Notes under the pieces: generated by a model | Told to the model about the DNA's origin: nothing | The model's database searches: none | Seen by the model: the letters and a program-made list of their open reading frames with translations, nothing else | Origin: Armatimonadota bacterium | GTDB lineage: Bacteria; Armatimonadota; SYMT01; JACQGL01 | DNA: 54,327 nt | Direction of reading: 5' to 3' | NCBI GenBank assembly: GCA_016199525.1 | Contig: JACQGL010000067.1 | Span: 1-54,327 of the forward strand | Program-made: the position numbers and the translations under genes | Shown: positions 51,014 through 54,327 of the stretch, piece after piece | Layout of the letters: the number at the start of each line of letters is the position of its first letter | Numbering within the stretch: position 1 is the stretch's first letter

Positions 51014-53956
51014 CTACCAGGGAAACCAAATCTGCGCCACCAGACCGGGGCCACCCCCCAAGGTTAGCTTACCATTCAGATCCCGCTCGGCCAGGGTCTG
51101 CACCACGATCAGACCCACATTGGCGTGGGTGTGCAGATCAAAGTCGGGCAGCAGCCCAGGGCCGTCATCCTGGACACGCAGGAGCAGGCCATCGTCCGTC
51201 TGTTCGAGGCGCACCTGGAGCCGCCCGCCCTGGCGTCCGGCGAAGGCGTGCTTGGCGGCGTTACTTACCAGCTCGTTCACGATTAACGCCAGCGCGGTGG
51301 CTTTCTTGGAGGAAAGCGGGACGGAGGGAACCTGAACGTTCAGCGCCACGGTTGCGGGAGAGAGGCCACTGCTACGCAACACCATCGGCACCAGGCGTTC
51401 CACCACGGCGCGCGCGTCTACCACGCGGACGTCCTCTTCCTGGGACAGGAGATCGTGGACCAGGGCGATGGCCTGGATACGTTCCATGCTCTCCCGCAGG
51501 GCGTCGCTGGCGGAAGCACCACTCTTGGAGGAGAGTTCCAGGTAGAGCAGATCGGAAATGGCCTGGAGGTTATTCTTGATCCGGTGGTGCGCCTCCCGCA
51601 CCGATAGTTTCAACTGCTCGCTCTTTTCCCTTTCGCTGGCCAGGAGATGAGCGCGTTCTTCCTCCGCCCGTTTACGTTCGGTGATGTCGGTGGAGATCCC
51701 GCAGACCGCGTAAGGCACGCCGGTGGAATCGTAAAGCGGGAACTTGATCGAGATATAGGTGTGGATTCCATCCTGGTGCGGGGCAGCTTCCTCTATCTCC
51801 AGGGGCGCTCCGGCTTCGAGCACGTTCTGATCGTTGGCGCGAAATGCGTCAGCCATTTCCTTGGGGAAGAGATCGTAGTCGGTCTGGCCGGCGACCTGCT
51901 CCCTGGAGGTATTGAACACGGTTTCAAACCAGCGATTGATGAATATGTATCTACCCTGGGTGTCCTTCAGGTAGATGACCGCAGTGGAGTTATCCAGAAT
52001 GGCCTGCAGCCGCTTCTCACTCTCCCGTAATGCCTCTCCTGCTCGCTTCCGCTCCATGAATTGGCCGATCTGGGAGCCAATATCAGCCATCATTCGCAGG
52101 AGGTTGTCATCGGGCTGGCGGGTGCCGCGGCTGAAGAACACCATAATGCCGGTAACTTTACCACCGCTCTGGATGGGGAAGGCGAAGGCGCCGTGCAGTC
52201 CCTCTCTGGATGCGGTATCAGAACGGAGAAAATCTCCTTCGGTGGCAACGTCGATAATCCATTCGGGCTGGCCAGTGGCCCAGACGCGACCTGGCAGGCC
52301 GACTCCCGACGGGAAGGTAATCTCGCGACTGATCGCCTCGAGCTCCCTGACTTGGAGCGAGGACGCGTGCCAGGTTGCCTCCCAGCGTAATCGGTTGGCG
52401 AGCGGATCCCCTCGCCAAAGCTCGCCTACCTCCCATCCTGTACCTTCACAGAGGGCTTGCAGGAGCCGGGGGATGGCGTCGCCGATGGTGGCCGCCTCGG
52501 CCAGGATGCGAGACACGGCGAACTGTGTGGTCTGACGCTCCTCGGCTCGCTTACGCTCGGTAATGTCGCGGACGACACTGATGACCACGGCGCCGTTCTC
52601 GGTGGACGTGGGGCTCAGGCTGATCTCCACGGGAAACTCGCTGCCATCCTTGCGCCTGGCAAGGAGATCGAGACCAACTCCCATCGGCCGGGTGCGAGGA
52701 TGGGAGTGATAGTGGGCGCGGTGCGTAATGTGCACCTTCCGGTACCGCTCGGGCATCAGCGTCTCAATCGATTGGCCCAGCAATTCTTCCTGACGGTAGC
52801 CGAAGACCTTCTCCGCCTGCGTGTTGACGAGTAAGATGCGCCCATCACTGTTAAGAATCACGATCGCATCTGGTGCAGATTCGAGTAGGACACGAAATCT
52901 TGCCTGCGCGGCTTCGGCCTCGGCACGCGCCGCCTGCTCAGCGAGGAAGAGACGGGCATTGGCAATCCAGACGGAGGCCTGGTTGGCGAAGATCATCGCC
53001 AGCTCTATCTCATCCGGGGAAAGGCGAAGTGGCTGCTCGCAGCGATCTCCCAGCAGCAGGCCGATCACCTGGTCGTGCGCCACCAGCGGTACGGCGAGGG
53101 CAGCACACATCCGTGTCCGGTAGACAAAATCGGCAGGGAGGAGGCCTTCGGCGGCGGGATCCTCGCTTACTACGGGCTGTCGCCCTTGCAGCACAGAGGC
53201 TGCCAGCGGCAATGCCTCCAGGCAAGCCCGCAGCTGGCGGACCTCCTCTTCGCTGAAGCCGGAGCTGGCGGTCCCCACCAGTTCTCCCGATTCGGGCAGC
53301 CAGTAGACCACGAGGGTGCGCTCCAGGCGTACCAGCTGCGCCATCCGCTCGGTAGTCAACTGCAGCGCCCGATCCAGGTCCGGGGCCGGGCCCACGTCCT
53401 GGCTGCACTGGTGGAGGGCGGCCAGGTACTCGATTTTGCGCTGCGCCGCCGCGTAGAGCTCTGCGTTACCCAGCGCCATGCCCACCTGGTTTGCCAGCGC
53501 GGTGAGCAATTCCCGGTCGGCCGCTTCGAAGGGGCGGACGCGGGTATCCGCCATACTGAGACAGCCGAGCAGCATCACCTTGCACTGGAGCGGCACGGAG
53601 ACGAACGTGTGGTAGCCGTGCCGCACCCAGGGGGAATGGACGTAGGGGCTGCGCGCCAGGTCATCCACCACCAGCAGCTCGCGCCGCTGGGCCGCGAGTC
53701 CCCCCGGTGCATCGCCTACACGGATCTTACAACGGGTGGTTACTACCTCCTCCGGCAAACCCTGGTGGGCAGTGAGGACCAGCTCGCCAGTGAGCGGGTC
53801 GAGCAGGCGGATCACCCCGCTGGGGAAGTCGAACACCTCCAGGACCTTCTCCAACGCGTGGGGGAGCAGGACGTTCAGGTCCAGCGAGGCGTTGACGGCG
53901 TTGGAGATGGAATAGAGCGCTTCCAGGGATACGCGGGTGTGTGTGCCGGCATCCAT
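51014..53956 (-). CDS. Multi-sensor histidine kinase (GAF-GAF-PAS-GAF-PAS, HisKA_2/HATPase)
   Basis: 980 residues from ATG 53956 (AGGA upstream); ATGs at 53986 and 54127 are alternatives, but the last lies upstream of the likely transcript start. Domains in order: GAF (about 10-165), GAF (about 175-335), PAS (about 360-480), GAF (about 490-640), PAS (about 650-770), then the HisKA_2 dimer helix with His790-His791 (REAHHRIKNNLQAIS) and ATPase (NELVSNAAKHAF, DDGPGLLPDF). No membrane segment, so it senses cytoplasmic signals. HisKA_2 kinases often pair with ANTAR regulators such as the one encoded next. Confidence 0.93.
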   Translation of the reverse strand: MDAGTHTRVSLEALYSISNAVNASLDLNVLLPHALEKVLEVFDFPSGVIRLLDPLTGELVLTAHQGLPEEVVTTRCKIRVGDAPGGLAAQRRELLVVDDLARSPYVHSPWVRHGYHTFVSVPLQCKVMLLGCLSMADTRVRPFEAADRELLTALANQVGMALGNAELYAAAQRKIEYLAALHQCSQDVGPAPDLDRALQLTTERMAQLVRLERTLVVYWLPESGELVGTASSGFSEEEVRQLRACLEALPLAASVLQGRQPVVSEDPAAEGLLPADFVYRTRMCAALAVPLVAHDQVIGLLLGDRCEQPLRLSPDEIELAMIFANQASVWIANARLFLAEQAARAEAEAAQARFRVLLESAPDAIVILNSDGRILLVNTQAEKVFGYRQEELLGQSIETLMPERYRKVHITHRAHYHSHPRTRPMGVGLDLLARRKDGSEFPVEISLSPTSTENGAVVISVVRDITERKRAEERQTTQFAVSRILAEAATIGDAIPRLLQALCEGTGWEVGELWRGDPLANRLRWEATWHASSLQVRELEAISREITFPSGVGLPGRVWATGQPEWIIDVATEGDFLRSDTASREGLHGAFAFPIQSGGKVTGIMVFFSRGTRQPDDNLLRMMADIGSQIGQFMERKRAGEALRESEKRLQAILDNSTAVIYLKDTQGRYIFINRWFETVFNTSREQVAGQTDYDLFPKEMADAFRANDQNVLEAGAPLEIEEAAPHQDGIHTYISIKFPLYDSTGVPYAVCGISTDITERKRAEEERAHLLASEREKSEQLKLSVREAHHRIKNNLQAISDLLYLELSSKSGASASDALRESMERIQAIALVHDLLSQEEDVRVVDARAVVERLVPMVLRSSGLSPATVALNVQVPSVPLSSKKATALALIVNELVSNAAKHAFAGRQGGRLQVRLEQTDDGLLLRVQDDGPGLLPDFDLHTHANVGLIVVQTLAERDLNGKLTLGGGPGLVAQIWFPW

Positions 53957-53996
53957 CGAGGTAATCCTATCCACGATCCGGGCCATTTGTAACGAA

Positions 53997-54034
53997 GAGC
54001 GCCGCCGACGGCCTATCCGTCGGTATCGGCGCTC
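53997..54034 (-). promoter_or_regulatory. Stable hairpin in the kinase leader
   Basis: GAGCGCCG/CGGCGCTC (8 bp) stacked on CCGACGG/CCGTCGG (7 bp) with a three-base bulge and a five-base loop, within the roughly 135-base leader of the kinase gene. Only a weak U-tract follows (TTCGTT). It could be a regulatory or processing structure. Confidence 0.5.
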
Positions 54035-54098
54035 CTGGCCTGCAAGCCCCCGGCAATCCTGGACGGCGAGCTGTGCGCTTGGGAATCTAACTACATTC

Positions 54099-54127
54099 CT
54101 TATAATCCGATTGCTGCCGCAAGTCAA
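54099..54127 (-). promoter_or_regulatory. Sigma70-type promoter of the kinase-ANTAR operon
   Basis: On the minus strand TTGACT (54127-54122), 17-bp spacer, TATAAG (54104-54099). The start would be near 54092. Confidence 0.6.
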
Positions 54128-54163
54128 CCGCTATTTTTGGGTGCGTTCGAGGTGAGTAGGTAA

Positions 54164-54310
54164 GGAATTCGTGCCCGAGGCGTAGCGCCCCGAACGCTTT
54201 CGGGGCATGCCCCCGCACGGAGGCCGCTGCGTGCAGGCCCCGAACGCCCCGAGCCTGACGGCCCGAGGGCAGGCTTTCGGGGCAGGCAGGATGCCTGCGC
54301 TACCCACTGA
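54164..54310. repeat. Dispersed palindromic repeat cluster at the window end
   Basis: Contains GCCCCGAACGCTTTCGGGGC (54187-54206, one mismatch) and a split copy GCCCCGAA (54237) ... CTTTCGGGGCAGGC (54274). It shares the GCAGGCCCCGAA and CTTTCGGGGCAGG flanks with the palindrome at 10429-10448. Followed by AGGATGCCTGCGCTACC, wordy intergenic text. No gene. Confidence 0.6.
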
Positions 54311-54327
54311 ACCGGCCACAAGAAGGG

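Noticed and set aside
1-54327. CRISPR arrays, prophage genes, rRNA operons or replication origin
   Set aside because: No regularly spaced repeats, phage structural genes, rRNA sequence or DnaA-box cluster was seen on reading through.

Overview
The window looks like a chromosomal segment of a GC-rich, diderm bacterium, most plausibly a member of the Armatimonadota or a close relative. The evidence is indirect. There is an outer-membrane beta-barrel porin ending in Phe, a wealth of secreted glycoside hydrolases, a class V FBP aldolase/phosphatase, a B/F-type sigma factor with a STAS protein, and the remnant of an OB-fold-like secreted domain that I associate with Armatimonadota. There is no 16S gene to settle it.

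Layout. 1-2400: a secreted TPR-like protein cut by the window edge, then a stretch of gene remnants (OB-fold domain, transposase). 2397-7159: a zinc-ribbon micro-ORF coupled to a TPR membrane protein, then a carbohydrate module (enolase-superfamily enzyme and SDR, divergent from a GH4 glycosidase). 7486-10281: a two-gene QueC-like/nuclease module beside a tRNA-Ala gene, resembling parts of Qat and type IV CBASS immunity. 10537-22477: a secreted protease, a deacetylase-fold hydrolase, purC, the hom-thrC operon, and an overlapping three-gene cell-envelope operon. 22761-22846: a MITE-like hairpin with a 9-bp duplication. 23243-26928: a SorC regulator, three tandem hairpins, FBP aldolase/phosphatase and GAPDH. 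27456-34663: GH78, aminotransferase, porin and an atypical Gfo/Idh/MocA protein. 34670-37708: an ABC importer lacking its binding protein. 37999-38361: a DCC-family thiol oxidoreductase whose two CxxC cysteine codons are both TGA. 38650-47796: SpoIID-like lipoprotein, two beta-propeller-like secreted proteins, a MoxR-DUF58-transglutaminase operon and holA. 47834-54127: a regulatory cluster with a GAF/PAS histidine kinase, ANTAR response regulator, ECF sigma factor, B/F-type sigma factor and STAS protein.

The strongest leads are three. (1) The DCC protein may be a UxxU selenoprotein. (2) The QueC-like/PD-(D/E)XK protein is coupled by a GTGA overlap to a partner starting Met-Gly, but carries an in-frame TGA near its N terminus. 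(3) Terminator-like hairpins sit directly before both sigma-factor genes, downstream of a HisKA_2 kinase/ANTAR antiterminator pair, suggesting RNA-level attenuation of sigma-factor expression.

All calls come from reading the sequence and remembered family motifs; no database search was run.
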